The notes: generated from the sequence alone by a model not told the origin. Shown: positions 25,041 to 34,397, counted from the stretch's first letter. The stretch is 64,000 nt of DNA from JAEZDC01 sp036676415 (GCA_036676415.1 JAKFCX010000015.1:124001-188000); one strand, 5' to 3'. Made by a program: numbers and translations.

Positions 25041-26333
25041 ATGGCCGAACATCTTTCCATCATATTCTGGATCATTGGAACACTCCTGCTCCTTGGTTTT
25101 TTTGCAGGGCTTGAGATTGCTTTTGTAAGTGTGAACCGGTTAAGTGTTGAGTTAAAGAAAAAACAAGGCAAGAAAAGTGGTGTAACCATTGCTGCTTTTT
25201 TAGAAAATCCTTCACGTTTTATCGGCACAACGATCATTGGCTTCAATATTTTCCTGGTACTTTTCAGTTTGCAATTCAGCGGTTTGCTTGACATTACTTT
25301 ATGGAAGGCTCTTGGCCTACTGGAAACGAGCACTGACCCATTATCAACCAGCCAGCAGTATTTCAAGCTGATCTCAAACACACTGATCTCAACTTTTATC
25401 GTGTTGGTGTTAGGGGAGTTTATTCCAAAAGCGATTTTCCGAGCTAAGAATGATCAGCTGCTTTCTTTTTTTGCACCCGTAGCCAAGTTCTTTTATGATC
25501 TTTTCTACCCGATAGCATATGTTTTTGTGAGGATCTCTGAATGGATACTGAAATACATTTTCAATGTTCGGGTGAAGGATAATGATGAAGCTTTTTCACA
25601 AGTAGATCTTGAACATTTTTTCCTGCAAACAAAAGAGCAGGATGACGACAGTCAGGAACTCAATAAAGAATTATTTGAAAATGCACTATCCCTGCCTTCA
25701 GTTAAAGTGCGTCAATGCCTTGTTCCAAGAACAGAAGTGGAAGCTGTTGAGATAACTGATAGTCCTGAAGCAGTAAAACAAAAATTTATAAAAACTCATT
25801 TGAGTAAGCTGATTGTTTATGAAGATAGCATCGATAACATCGTTGGTTATGTTCATCAATTAGATCTTTTTAAAAGACCTTCCGACTTGCGATCAATTTT
25901 ACTTACTATTCCTGCTGTACCTGAAAGTATGAGCGCTACAGATTTGATCAACAAATTCAGCAAGGAAAGAAAAAGTCTTGCCTGGGTGGTGGATGAATTT
26001 GGTGGAACGGCTGGCATTATCACGATGGAAGATGTGCTCGAAGAAATTTTTGGAGAGATACATGATGAATACGACACGGAAGAATTTATTGAGAAGAAGC
26101 TTTCGGATAAGGAATATATTTTCTCCGGAAGGTTGGAATTGGATTTCCTGAATGAGAAATATGATTTTGAATTTCCTGATTCAGAATCAGAAACACTTTC
26201 GGGTTATATCATCAATGAGCACGAAACGATACCGAAGCAAAAAGAGACAATTATCATCGGTGATATTCAATTTGATATTCTGAATGTTAGTGATACCAGG
26301 ATTGAAATGGTGAAGTTGAAATTGCTACGTTAA
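25041..26333 (+). CDS. CNNM/CorC-family membrane protein with CBS pair
   Basis: From the ATG at 25041 the 430 residues show four membrane helices of the DUF21/CNNM domain (ILLLGFFAGLEIAFVSVNRLSVELKK), two CBS domains (about 215-335, with VPRTEVEAVEI and AWVVDEFGGTAGIITMEDVLEEIFGEI) and a C-terminal CorC/HlyC transporter domain. Members move or sense Mg and Co ions; GldE of gliding flavobacteria is one. Often annotated hemolysin, without evidence for toxicity. A longer upstream frame overlaps the aldo-keto reductase and is unlikely. Confidence 0.9.
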   Translation: MAEHLSIIFWIIGTLLLLGFFAGLEIAFVSVNRLSVELKKKQGKKSGVTIAAFLENPSRFIGTTIIGFNIFLVLFSLQFSGLLDITLWKALGLLETSTDPLSTSQQYFKLISNTLISTFIVLVLGEFIPKAIFRAKNDQLLSFFAPVAKFFYDLFYPIAYVFVRISEWILKYIFNVRVKDNDEAFSQVDLEHFFLQTKEQDDDSQELNKELFENALSLPSVKVRQCLVPRTEVEAVEITDSPEAVKQKFIKTHLSKLIVYEDSIDNIVGYVHQLDLFKRPSDLRSILLTIPAVPESMSATDLINKFSKERKSLAWVVDEFGGTAGIITMEDVLEEIFGEIHDEYDTEEFIEKKLSDKEYIFSGRLELDFLNEKYDFEFPDSESETLSGYIINEHETIPKQKETIIIGDIQFDILNVSDTRIEMVKLKLLR

Positions 26334-26344
26334 TTTGTCGCCTT

Positions 26345-27721
26345 CTACTTTATCACTCTTTTAAACAAATTCAATTTCCCTTTGAACGGAGGATATTTAA
26401 TAGCAGGATCAAACCATGTGGGTGTTTTCAATACTGCCTTCTTATGACTGAAAGTGTCAAAAGAAAACTTTCCGTGATATCTTCCAATCCCACTGTTTCC
26501 TCTTCCTCCAAATGGAAGATTGTGATTAGTAAGATGCCATGAAGCATTATTTACACATGCACCACCTGCAGCAATATTATTTAACCACCATTCTGCTTTC
26601 TTATCACTTGATGTAAAAATATAAAAAGCCAATGGGTCGGCATTAGTCTCTATTATGTTTTTAGCCTGTAAAGCATCATTAAAAGAAAAAACAGGAACGA
26701 TCGGACCAAATATTTCATCTCTCATTAATGAAGCATCTAATGGCACATCTTCCAATATTGTTGGTTCTATGAAAAGCTGCTCCTTAATATTTCGACCCCC
26801 ATATAAAATCTTCCCTTGTTGCATATAATTGAGCAGTCGCTCAAATTGCTTTTCATTGATGATTCTTCCATAGCTATCGCTATCTTCTGCTTTGGATGTA
26901 AAAAACTTATCCAACACCGACTTCAATTCTGCAACGAAATGATCTTTTATTTTTTCATGCACAAGAATATAATCAGGGGCCACACACATTTGTCCTGCAT
27001 TAGAAAATTTTGTAACAGCAATTCTTTTTGCAGCCACTTTTATATCTGCATCTTCTTCAATTACACAGGGACTTTTTCCTCCGAGTTCCAGCGTTACCGG
27101 AACAAGTTTTTCTGCAGCCATTTTGTAAACCAGCTTACCGACAAAAGTGCTTCCGGTATAGAACACATGATCAAAACGAAAAGTATTCATCATGGCAGGA
27201 ACGACAGTTGCACCATCACCTTCTGCATATAAAACGTAGTCGCTGGAAAAAGTATCTTCTATGATTTTTTTTATTACTACAGATGTAGTTGCAGCAAATT
27301 CACTGGGTTTCAGTACAGCACAATTTCCCGCAGCAATAGCACCAACCAAAGGAGTGAGTAATAACTGCAAAGGATAATTCCATGGACCAATGATCAACAC
27401 TACACCCAATGGCTCACTGGCTATGTAACTTTTAGAAGGAAGGTTTAAAAGATTAGTCTTCACCTTTTCAGGCTTCATCCAACGGTGAAGATGTTTTATA
27501 GCAACATTTATCTCGGTTAACAAGAAACCGATCTCCGTTACCCAGGTTTCTTCTTTGCTTTTATGCAGGTCTGTATATAATGCTGCATATATCTCTTCTT
27601 CGTGTTGTAAAACCGATGCTTTAAGTTTCTTTAACTGTTCAACTCTGAAAGCATATGATCGTGTTGCACCTGTTTTATAATAGCTCCGTAACCGTTCTAA
27701 GCTATTTTGAAGATTATCCAT
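26345..27721 (-). CDS. Aldehyde dehydrogenase (class 3-like)
   Basis: The 458-residue enzyme oxidises aldehydes to acids with NAD(P). Key motifs are GPWNYPLQLLLTPLVGAIAAGNCAVLKPSE, the catalytic Glu in PVTLELGGKSP (about 211) and Cys in FSNAGQMCVAPDY (about 244), and DEIFGPIVPVFSF. Length and motifs fit the short ALDH3 group acting on fatty and aromatic aldehydes; the hydrophobic C-terminal anchor of fatty aldehyde dehydrogenase is absent. It is convergent with the CorC-like gene (11 bp apart). Confidence 0.93.
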   Translation of the reverse strand: MDNLQNSLERLRSYYKTGATRSYAFRVEQLKKLKASVLQHEEEIYAALYTDLHKSKEETWVTEIGFLLTEINVAIKHLHRWMKPEKVKTNLLNLPSKSYIASEPLGVVLIIGPWNYPLQLLLTPLVGAIAAGNCAVLKPSEFAATTSVVIKKIIEDTFSSDYVLYAEGDGATVVPAMMNTFRFDHVFYTGSTFVGKLVYKMAAEKLVPVTLELGGKSPCVIEEDADIKVAAKRIAVTKFSNAGQMCVAPDYILVHEKIKDHFVAELKSVLDKFFTSKAEDSDSYGRIINEKQFERLLNYMQQGKILYGGRNIKEQLFIEPTILEDVPLDASLMRDEIFGPIVPVFSFNDALQAKNIIETNADPLAFYIFTSSDKKAEWWLNNIAAGGACVNNASWHLTNHNLPFGGRGNSGIGRYHGKFSFDTFSHKKAVLKTPTWFDPAIKYPPFKGKLNLFKRVIK

Positions 27722-27781
27722 TCTTTGAAATTACAATTATTTAGAATGAACTGTATTCATCACGAAGTTTCAAGGAGAAGT

Positions 27782-28285
27782 TTAAGGAAGTTCCTTTTTC
27801 ATCAGCCAGTCAGTTTGCAAATCATTGCCAAGTAAAAAATCATGCTCATCATACTTTACAAAGCCAAACTTTGTATAGAAGTCAATAGCTCTTTGATTCT
27901 TCTCCCAGACTCCCAGCCAGATAGTTTTCTTATTTAACTGCGTGGCGGTTTCAATGCATGCTAACATCAGGGATTTACCAATGCCTTTACCGATAGCCGA
28001 AGTTTTATTGTAGATTCTCGCAATTTCCATCTTATCTTTTTCAGTATCATTTTCCCGCAATCTTGCATAACCTGCAACTTCATCGTCGATATATGCAAGC
28101 AGAAATATATTTCCTGGCGCACCGACTTCTTTCATTAAAGATTCTTTCGTGAATTGTTCATTCATGAACTTATCCATGTCTTCCTTCTTGTTATCTGCAA
28201 TGAATGCATCGTAAAAAGTTTCTCTGCTAAGATCAGCAATCAGTGCTGCATCTGAGGCTGTGGCTGTTCTGATATTGATAAGCAT
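27782..28285 (-). CDS. GNAT-family N-acetyltransferase
   Basis: The 167 residues have the GNAT fold: IRTATASDAALIADLSRETF at the start and the acetyl-CoA loop ARIYNKTSAIGKGIGKSLM (Q/RxxGxG/A as GKGIGK), then WLGVWEKNQRAIDFYTKFGFVKY. The strand order resembles the PaiA group of polyamine acetyltransferases, but the substrate is not shown. It is divergent from tadA. Confidence 0.88.
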   Translation of the reverse strand: MLINIRTATASDAALIADLSRETFYDAFIADNKKEDMDKFMNEQFTKESLMKEVGAPGNIFLLAYIDDEVAGYARLRENDTEKDKMEIARIYNKTSAIGKGIGKSLMLACIETATQLNKKTIWLGVWEKNQRAIDFYTKFGFVKYDEHDFLLGNDLQTDWLMKKELP

Positions 28286-28322
28286 GTTTCAGATGAATAA
28301 TTATTATCTAATTTAGTCAACT

Positions 28323-28766
28323 ATGATTCCGGATGACGAATATTTTATGAGGATAGCCCTGCAACAGGCTGAATATGCTTTTGAAGACGACGAAGTTCCT
28401 GTTGGTGCCGTAGTGGTGTTGAATAATAAAATAATAGCAAGAGCACATAACCAGGTTGAACGATTGAATGACCCGACAGCTCATGCTGAAATGATCGCTT
28501 TGACCTCTGCTTTTAATTATCTCGGCAGTAAATATTTACCGGAAGCGGTTTTATATGTGACAGTTGAGCCTTGCCTGATGTGTTGCGGTGCTATGTACTG
28601 GGGAAAGATTGGAAGAGTGGTGTATGGATGTGCTGATGAAAAGAATGGATATAAACATATAACGGAAGAGAACTGGCCTTTTCATCCTAAGACAACAATT
28701 ACAAAAGGTGTGTTGGAAGAGGAATGTGCATTGTTAATGAAGACGTTCTTTAAGAATAAGAGATAA
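28323..28766 (+). CDS. tadA: tRNA-specific adenosine deaminase
   Basis: TadA converts A34 of tRNA-Arg to inosine. The 147-residue protein shows the zinc-binding deaminase motifs HAE (54-56, catalytic Glu56) and PCLMC (83-87), with VPVGAVVVLNNKIIARAHN before them. It fits TadA length. Related cytosine/guanine deaminases exist, but N-terminal and DPTAHAEM motifs favour TadA. A repeat-rich gap follows. Confidence 0.92.
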   Translation: MIPDDEYFMRIALQQAEYAFEDDEVPVGAVVVLNNKIIARAHNQVERLNDPTAHAEMIALTSAFNYLGSKYLPEAVLYVTVEPCLMCCGAMYWGKIGRVVYGCADEKNGYKHITEENWPFHPKTTITKGVLEEECALLMKTFFKNKR

Positions 28767-28847
28767 GTTTCACGCAAAGGTTGATGTGTTGTTGATTGCT
28801 TAAAAGACTGCTGGCAAGAATGTGAAGTTCTATATTCTAAAACTCTA

Positions 28848-28932
28848 AACGCGAAAAACGCAGAGGGATTCTTTACTTCGTAAAGAATAAAAAACTTTGG
28901 GATATCTGCATCTTCTCTGTGCTCTTTGCGTT
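28848..28932. repeat. Nested inverted repeat of CGCAGAG/CGCAAAG type
   Basis: The outer arms are AACGCGAAAAACGCAGAG (28848-28865) and CTCTGTGCTCTTTGCGTT (28915-28932), imperfectly inverted. An inner hairpin has perfect 9-bp arms, ATTCTTTAC (28868-28876) and GTAAAGAAT (28880-28888). The inner part with GGATTCTTTACTTCG recurs at 34498-34520, and the CGCAAAG arms recall 341-420. Confidence 0.8.
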
Positions 28933-28940
28933 ACAAAAAA

Positions 28941-28959
28941 ATGACTCCATAGGAGTCAT
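28941..28959. repeat. Short perfect palindrome (ATGACTCC ATA GGAGTCAT)
   Basis: 8-bp arms around ATA; related to the palindrome at 28995-29009. The two share CTCC, a three-base loop containing TA, and GGAG. No T-tract follows, so it is not an ordinary terminator. Confidence 0.7.
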
Positions 28960-28994
28960 ATCTTAGTAGAAAGAAAGTTCATTGATTATCTTTT

Positions 28995-29009
28995 GGCTCC
29001 GTAGGAGCC
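28995..29009. repeat. Short perfect palindrome (GGCTCC GTA GGAGCC)
   Basis: 6-bp arms around GTA. It lies 36 bases after a similar palindrome and 27 before the dispersed repeat copy. Confidence 0.7.
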
Positions 29010-29035
29010 GTACTTCTGTTCAATAATGAATAAAA

Positions 29036-29062
29036 AGTACAAGCGTGCGACGCAAGAAAAGC
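29036..29062 (+). repeat. Dispersed intergenic repeat, copy 3
   Basis: AGTACAAGCGTGCGACGCAA followed by GAAAAGC differs from the consensus at one base. The flanks (TCAATAATGAATAAAA before, AAATAGT after) align with those of the copy at 35357, so the full unit here is about 55 bp. It ends 22 bases from the 3' end of the minus-strand oxidoreductase gene. Confidence 0.85.
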
Positions 29063-29084
29063 CAAATAGTAATCCAGGCCTCTG

Positions 29085-30128
29085 TTACATAATCTCCCAG
29101 ATCTCGTTTCCTCTTAATATTTTATCCAGATTACCTTTACCCTTTGCTGCAATGGCTTCTTCTAACTGAAGCTGCATTGATTCTTCATAACAAGGCCTGT
29201 CGTTCTCATAGAAAACACCAAACGGACGAGGTAAATGATTCTCCAGTCTCGGATCGTCAAACATCCTGGTGAGTATCTGGGCCTTGTAGAAATCTTTTTC
29301 ATCGTGTACCCAAAGATCATCTGCACTTACACCATTTCCGATCTCAACAACAACCGGTCTGAAGCCATCCAGCTTAATTCCTTTATTCTGTGTTGCACCG
29401 AAGATCAATGGTTTTCCTTGTTCCAGGAATAATACTTCGTCAGGCTTTGTTCCTTTCTCAGTGAAGATTTCAAACGCACCATCGTTAAAGATGTTACAGT
29501 TCTGGTATATCTCGAGAAAAGAAGTGCCTTTATGCTGGTGTGATCTTGTTAGCATGGCCTGCAGGTGTTTCGGATCACGATCCATTGTTCTTGCTACAAA
29601 ACTTCCATCAGCACCCATTGCCAAAGCTGCAGGATTGAAAGGATGATCGATACTTCCAAACGGAGTAGACTTAGTGATCTTCTTTACCTCTGAAGTAGGA
29701 GAATATTGTCCTTTTGTTAAACCATAAATCTGGTTATTGAACAACAGGATATTGATATCTAAATTCCTTCTTAATAAATGGATCGTATGATTACCGCCTA
29801 TGCTTAAACTATCACCATCACCGGTTACCACCCAAACACTCAATTCAGGACGAGAAGCTTTTAATCCACTTGCAATTGCAGTTGCTCTTCCATGGATCGA
29901 GTGCATTCCATACGTATTCATATAATATGGAAAACGGCTGCTGCAACCAATACCAGAAACGATCACGATATTCTCTTTTGGTACACCAATATTGGGCATT
30001 ACACGCTGCACCTGTGCAAGAATAGAATAATCACCACAACCTGGACACCAGCGAACTTCCTGGTCTGTTGCAAAATCCTTTGCCGTTAATGTTGGTGTTG
30101 CGTTTATAGGGGCTGCATCTGCTATCAT
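29085..30128 (-). CDS. korB: 2-oxoacid:ferredoxin oxidoreductase, beta subunit
   Basis: The 347 residues contain the thiamine-diphosphate part: VRWCPGCGDYSILAQVQ with the Cys pair, GIGCSSRFPYYMNTYGMHSIHGRA, and the Mg/TPP motif VVTGDGDSLSIGGNH...INILLFNNQIYGLTKGQ. With its alpha subunit it converts 2-oxoacids such as 2-oxoglutarate to acyl-CoA with ferredoxin as acceptor. No alpha subunit gene is next to it: upstream lies a gene for an AhpD-like protein. The exact substrate is therefore open. Confidence 0.9.
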   Translation of the reverse strand: MIADAAPINATPTLTAKDFATDQEVRWCPGCGDYSILAQVQRVMPNIGVPKENIVIVSGIGCSSRFPYYMNTYGMHSIHGRATAIASGLKASRPELSVWVVTGDGDSLSIGGNHTIHLLRRNLDINILLFNNQIYGLTKGQYSPTSEVKKITKSTPFGSIDHPFNPAALAMGADGSFVARTMDRDPKHLQAMLTRSHQHKGTSFLEIYQNCNIFNDGAFEIFTEKGTKPDEVLFLEQGKPLIFGATQNKGIKLDGFRPVVVEIGNGVSADDLWVHDEKDFYKAQILTRMFDDPRLENHLPRPFGVFYENDRPCYEESMQLQLEEAIAAKGKGNLDKILRGNEIWEIM

Positions 30129-30230
30129 AGTAAGAATTTTATTCGTCTTTAGCGGAAAATGAAATTAGCTAATAATTCAGTCAAAAAACTGAGCACGGTC
30201 AGTTCTTTAAATATACGAATAGCTAATGTA

Positions 30231-30578
30231 TTATTTACTGCTCTCTAATTCTTCCCAATATTCCGCCGCTCGTCTGGTATGAGGAATAACGATCGTTCCA
30301 CCTACAATATTGGCTACGGCGAATATCTCGTACATCTGTTCAGTCGTTATGCCAAGTTCATGGCTTTTACCAAGGTGATATTTTATACAATCATCACAAC
30401 GTAAAACCATACTTGCTACCAGGCCCAGCATTTCTTTTGTCTTAACATCAAGGGCACCAGCTTCGTAAGTATTGGTATCGAGGTTCCATAAACGCTTCAT
30501 CACAAGATTATTCTTGCTCAGGATCACCTCGTTCATCTTTGTACGATAGTCGTTAAATTCTTTTACCAAAGGAGACAT
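30231..30578 (-). CDS. AhpD-like / carboxymuconolactone decarboxylase-family protein
   Basis: From the ATG at 30578 (115 residues) the protein shows the all-helical CMD fold with CDDCIKYHLGKSHELG: CxxC plus the downstream His, as in AhpD peroxidases, which reduce peroxides or reduce other enzymes. IFAVANIVGGTIVIPHTRRAAEYWEEL closes the domain. The earlier start at 30623 adds 15 uncharacteristic residues. It lies upstream of the oxidoreductase beta subunit on the same strand, 102 bp apart. Confidence 0.87.
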   Translation of the reverse strand: MSPLVKEFNDYRTKMNEVILSKNNLVMKRLWNLDTNTYEAGALDVKTKEMLGLVASMVLRCDDCIKYHLGKSHELGITTEQMYEIFAVANIVGGTIVIPHTRRAAEYWEELESSK

Positions 30579-30703
30579 ATTTCGATTTTTTGCAAAGCTA
30601 GGGAAGGCCTGATGGTACAGCAAACCGGAATATTACTAGAGGCGGAAATTATTGTTAAAGAGATGAGTTGCAGAAGTTGCAGCGTTAGCAAGACCTATTT
30701 GAC

Positions 30704-32233
30704 TTACTTCTTTTGCTCTAGGTACTTAATAATAGCAACCCTGATATCTGATTGCGGCTGGCCAATGGTGGTTATTGCAGGATACATCTTGATCACCCCA
30801 GGATTTTGTTCATTAAAGAACCCAAGATTTGTTTCCTTTCCGGTTATAAGAAAATCAGGAACAACAATCCGATAGGTTTTGGATGGATCCACAGGCTGAT
30901 TTTTCAGTTGCCAAGTTTTATTTTCTTCGTTATGTGTGATGTTTCCAAATTGCAACCATCCACCACTTCCCTTGTTTGTCAAACCGGCATTTAATACATT
31001 GATCAACAGGTCACCTTTGATATCCAACTCTCTAACACCACCACCGAATGGTAATGTTCTTAAGATATCATATTGTGTAATCGGTGGATACAAAATATCA
31101 TCCACTCTTATTGATCCTGAATTAAAGATTGCAGCTTCGGCTTGTGGTGCAGCAAACAGCATCGCATCTGTAATAAGCCTTGTAAGATTGGTGGAACTAC
31201 TTCTCGTAAGATTTTCTCTTCCGTCTAAAGGCTCGCCATTATATGCAACGACAGCAGTAGCATCAAAACCTGAAGAAGCGTAATTATCATTAGCGATCTT
31301 CACCCATTTCTGAACGGTAAGATTTGTGATACTGTCCAGGGCTACATCTTCATTTAAATATACAAGCTTTGGATTACTCTTTACTTTATTTCTCTTTTTA
31401 TTAATCTGCAAATTCACTACGTAGGCTGACTTTGCATTTGCATGTGCTTTGGTGATAAAAATGCCATTCACCTTTTCAAATTTCATATCATGTTCATGAC
31501 CACCAAGAATGGCTGCCCGTCCTGGCAAAGCCTCTGCTAATCTTTTATCGTCTTTAATAGCCATGTGAGTGAGTGCAACGATAGCATCACATGAATCTTT
31601 GATGAGATTGTATGTTTCAATTGCAGCGTTGACAGGGTCTGAATAGCTCACATACTCTGCTGGATTAGAAGGCAGCACTACACTGATAAATCCAACTCTG
31701 GCAGTGGTACCATCGGCATCAGAAATTGTTTTGAAATAGTATTTAGGAAAATTCTCTTTCGTCGTATTCTTTTGAAAAGGAACAACAGTGTCTCTTACTT
31801 TATGAAAGGCATTAGCAGATATCCAGGTGAACTTCGATTCATCTATCCTGTCCTGCAGATCTTTTTCTGAGATATCAAACTCATGATTACCAAAACAAAC
31901 AATATCAAATCCTGCTATATTCATGGCATCGATCATTTGCCTGCCACGAATTCTTTTGCCTTCATAGGTTAAGCTGCCATATACCGAAGGGCTGACAAAA
32001 TCTCCCGCCATCAGCAGTAAAGTATTGCTATTCTTAAGCTGGGTTTGCTTTTTCAATGTTGCTACTCTTGCCATTCCACCGGATTTTCCTCCTTCCAGTG
32101 GTGCAATCTCGTATACATCATTAACCTGTACTAAGGTTAGATCGATCTTACCATCATCACCCTGTGGAATTCTTGTTCTGCAAGAAACAAATATTGAGAG
32201 AAGAAGGATGCTGTATAAAAACTTAGATGGCAT
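30704..32233 (-). CDS. Lipoprotein 5'-nucleotidase / cyclic phosphodiesterase family (UshA-like)
   Basis: The 509 residues have a lipobox (SIFVSC, Cys18), a metallophosphatase domain (about 28-290: VQVNDVYEIAPL, MAGDFVSPS, CFGNHEFDIS, ALTHMAIKDD, ILGGHEHDMKF, where D, N, H, H residues bind two metals) and a C-terminal 5'-nucleotidase substrate domain (about 325-500, with FNSGSIRVDD and LPFGGGVRELDI). It would dephosphorylate nucleotides in the periplasm. It starts 26 bases after the amidase gene and is probably in its operon. Confidence 0.92.
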   Translation of the reverse strand: MPSKFLYSILLLSIFVSCRTRIPQGDDGKIDLTLVQVNDVYEIAPLEGGKSGGMARVATLKKQTQLKNSNTLLLMAGDFVSPSVYGSLTYEGKRIRGRQMIDAMNIAGFDIVCFGNHEFDISEKDLQDRIDESKFTWISANAFHKVRDTVVPFQKNTTKENFPKYYFKTISDADGTTARVGFISVVLPSNPAEYVSYSDPVNAAIETYNLIKDSCDAIVALTHMAIKDDKRLAEALPGRAAILGGHEHDMKFEKVNGIFITKAHANAKSAYVVNLQINKKRNKVKSNPKLVYLNEDVALDSITNLTVQKWVKIANDNYASSGFDATAVVAYNGEPLDGRENLTRSSSTNLTRLITDAMLFAAPQAEAAIFNSGSIRVDDILYPPITQYDILRTLPFGGGVRELDIKGDLLINVLNAGLTNKGSGGWLQFGNITHNEENKTWQLKNQPVDPSKTYRIVVPDFLITGKETNLGFFNEQNPGVIKMYPAITTIGQPQSDIRVAIIKYLEQKK

Positions 32234-32258
32234 AAAGAAGAATTATGCTGCTAAGTTA

Positions 32259-33425
32259 CTAATCAACATGTCGCAAATAATTACGAATACCTCTCCATAT
32301 TTTCTTAGCGACAGACTTCTGGAACTTTTTGCACATAATCTTTTTCTCATCTTCTTCATTGCTGAGAAAAGCTACTTCCACCAAACAACTAGGGAAATCT
32401 GTTGGTGCACTCAGCATAAAATTGAAGTTGCCGATGTTGCCAAATTCCTTCAGCTTCAGATCAAGCATTTCGTCTAATATTTCTTCTGATAAAGGACGAA
32501 AGCCAATATGTTTATAGTAAGTGCTTGTTCCTTGTACGGTAGTATTTGATGAAGAATTCAGATGAATACTGATCAGGAGATCGGGTTTTTCTTTTTGTAA
32601 CATTAAAACCCGGTCCTGGTTGTCTATAGTTGAATCTGTTGTTCTTGTCATGATCACTTCTGCCCCTTTACGTGTCAGGATCTCCTGCAGTTTCCATGCA
32701 AACTCCATCGTATAATCTTTCTCCAGGATATTGGTCTTTATCCCTTTTGCTCCTGTATTTGTTCCACCATGACCAGCATCTACTGCAATTTTCATCTTTC
32801 TCACCTTCAGCTTTTCCGGCTGATGTTTTACTCTTAGTTGTAATGATCTTCCCCGATAACCAACAGAATAGCCCCAGTGTTGTTTGTGTTTGAGTTCAAT
32901 CGTAATTCTTACAACATCATCTTCTACCTGGTTGAGGTAAACATTTTTTATCTCTTTTGCAGATTGCAGCTGAGTGATCCAGTTTGTATTACTCTGCACA
33001 CCGTATATCTCTAACATGATCTTTGAAGGAGATACTTCCATCCAGCTTTTGTAAGGAAGCTTTTCATCTAATGACAAGCTAAACAAATCATATCCTTCTT
33101 CTGTTCCTCTTACACTCCAGGAGTTCAGTAAATAAAATGCTTTTTGTTTGTAAGATGTATCAAGCTTCACATCTTTCTTGCTGATGTATGCTGAATGCTG
33201 TTTAGATAACTGCACTTTGTACATATTCCTTGCAGAATCGGTTATCCGGAAAAACACAGCTGTATCTACATAACCCATTTTTGCACCACCCAACCTGTCT
33301 TCACCTAAGCCATAAGCCATCATGGTTAATGGATTGATAGATCTTGCTAAAACCTGTTTTGATGAATCCTGTGCATACGATGAAATAGTTGCCAGACAGC
33401 AAGCAATAGTTATGGTCCTGAACAT
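32259..33425 (-). CDS. N-acetylmuramoyl-L-alanine amidase (Amidase_3)
   Basis: The 388-residue protein has a signal peptide (ATISSYAQ), an N-terminal beta-rich segment of about 190 residues similar to AMIN-type wall-targeting domains (RGTEEGYDLFSLSL, EDDVVRITIEL), and a C-terminal zinc amidase: IAVDAGHGGTNTGAKG, Glu in ILEKDYTMEFA, DLLISIHLNSS and the catalytic Glu in CLVEVAFLSN. It cuts the peptide from muramic acid in cell separation. Gene neighbours downstream: the 5'-nucleotidase. Divergent from cdsA. Confidence 0.92.
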   Translation of the reverse strand: MFRTITIACCLATISSYAQDSSKQVLARSINPLTMMAYGLGEDRLGGAKMGYVDTAVFFRITDSARNMYKVQLSKQHSAYISKKDVKLDTSYKQKAFYLLNSWSVRGTEEGYDLFSLSLDEKLPYKSWMEVSPSKIMLEIYGVQSNTNWITQLQSAKEIKNVYLNQVEDDVVRITIELKHKQHWGYSVGYRGRSLQLRVKHQPEKLKVRKMKIAVDAGHGGTNTGAKGIKTNILEKDYTMEFAWKLQEILTRKGAEVIMTRTTDSTIDNQDRVLMLQKEKPDLLISIHLNSSSNTTVQGTSTYYKHIGFRPLSEEILDEMLDLKLKEFGNIGNFNFMLSAPTDFPSCLVEVAFLSNEEDEKKIMCKKFQKSVAKKIWRGIRNYLRHVD

Positions 33426-33506
33426 CTATAAAAATAAGGATGTATTGGCAAGCTTCAAACTGCTTTACAGGAATGGATTATCTTGCGGCTCAACTAAACT
33501 TATCGC

Positions 33507-34397
33507 ATGCCTTTTAACTGGCAAACATTCAGAACACGTACTCTCTCGGCTATTGTATTTGTGATTGTGATGATGATTGGATTGCTCTGGAACCACTGGA
33601 GCTTTTTTGTACTGTTCTCCATTATACATTTCGGATGCTGGATAGAATACCAGAAGCTTGTAGAAAAGATTGATCCGAATTATAAAAAGATATCTGCCAT
33701 ACATAAATATGGTGTGATGCTAGCTGGCTGGGGCTTTATGTTATGGATGACGAATGAAGCCTACAGCATTGCTGATGTAAGGATGGCTGATGTGGGATTC
33801 TGGATGCTGGTGATTGGTGCTGTTGCGGTGAATATTGATACACTGATCAGCAGAAGAGGAAAACTGATTGCTCATTCGCTGATGGGGTTGTTGTATATTT
33901 CTTTGAGTTTGGGATTACTTGTTCATTTATATTTTTTAGGTGATTTAGCTGAAATTCATTCTTATGATTTAGAATCTGGCAGATCTGACGTTTCCTGGCA
34001 GATAACATTATTTAATGGCGCCTCGATTCTGCCAATAACTATTATCCTTTGCATGTGGGTAAATGATACTATGGCCTATATTGTTGGATCACTAATAGGT
34101 AAAACTCCTTTTTCAAAAATTTCACCAAAGAAGACTTGGGAAGGCACAATCGGAGGGATAATATTAAGTGTTCTGATTATTGGGTTGCTTTATATAGACA
34201 ATCATGGTTTTTTTATTGCTGCAATTGCTGCTATATTCGGAACCTTGGGAGATCTCTTTGAATCCAAATTAAAACGTCTTGCCGGAGTAAAAGATTCAGG
34301 ACAAATGATGCCGGGCCATGGTGGATTCTTAGACCGTTTTGATTCGCTGTTACTGGCTACTCCTTTTGTTTGGCTGTATATATGGTTGTTTGTGTAA
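33507..34397 (+). CDS. cdsA: Phosphatidate cytidylyltransferase
   Basis: CdsA makes CDP-diacylglycerol, the precursor of all phospholipids. The 296 residues have about eight membrane helices and the signature region: KTPFSKISPKKTWEGTIGG, GDLFESKLKRLAGVKDSGQMMPGHGGFLDRFDS near the C terminus. It precedes psd after a 229-bp gap with a repeat, so the two steps of phosphatidylethanolamine synthesis are together; the serine-transfer enzyme PssA is not in view. Confidence 0.95.
   Translation: MPFNWQTFRTRTLSAIVFVIVMMIGLLWNHWSFFVLFSIIHFGCWIEYQKLVEKIDPNYKKISAIHKYGVMLAGWGFMLWMTNEAYSIADVRMADVGFWMLVIGAVAVNIDTLISRRGKLIAHSLMGLLYISLSLGLLVHLYFLGDLAEIHSYDLESGRSDVSWQITLFNGASILPITIILCMWVNDTMAYIVGSLIGKTPFSKISPKKTWEGTIGGIILSVLIIGLLYIDNHGFFIAAIAAIFGTLGDLFESKLKRLAGVKDSGQMMPGHGGFLDRFDSLLLATPFVWLYIWLFV

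Larger units (their letters stand above)
28767..29084. other. Intergenic repeat cluster between tadA and the convergent oxidoreductase gene
   Basis: The 318-bp gap contains, in order, GTTTCACGCAAAGG directly after the tadA stop, the nested inverted repeat 28848-28932, two short palindromes built on CTCC-TA-GGAG (28941 and 28995), and a copy of the dispersed 20-bp repeat (29036). No protein frame with a plausible start is seen. Three repeat families in series suggest a hot spot for such elements. Confidence 0.7.
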
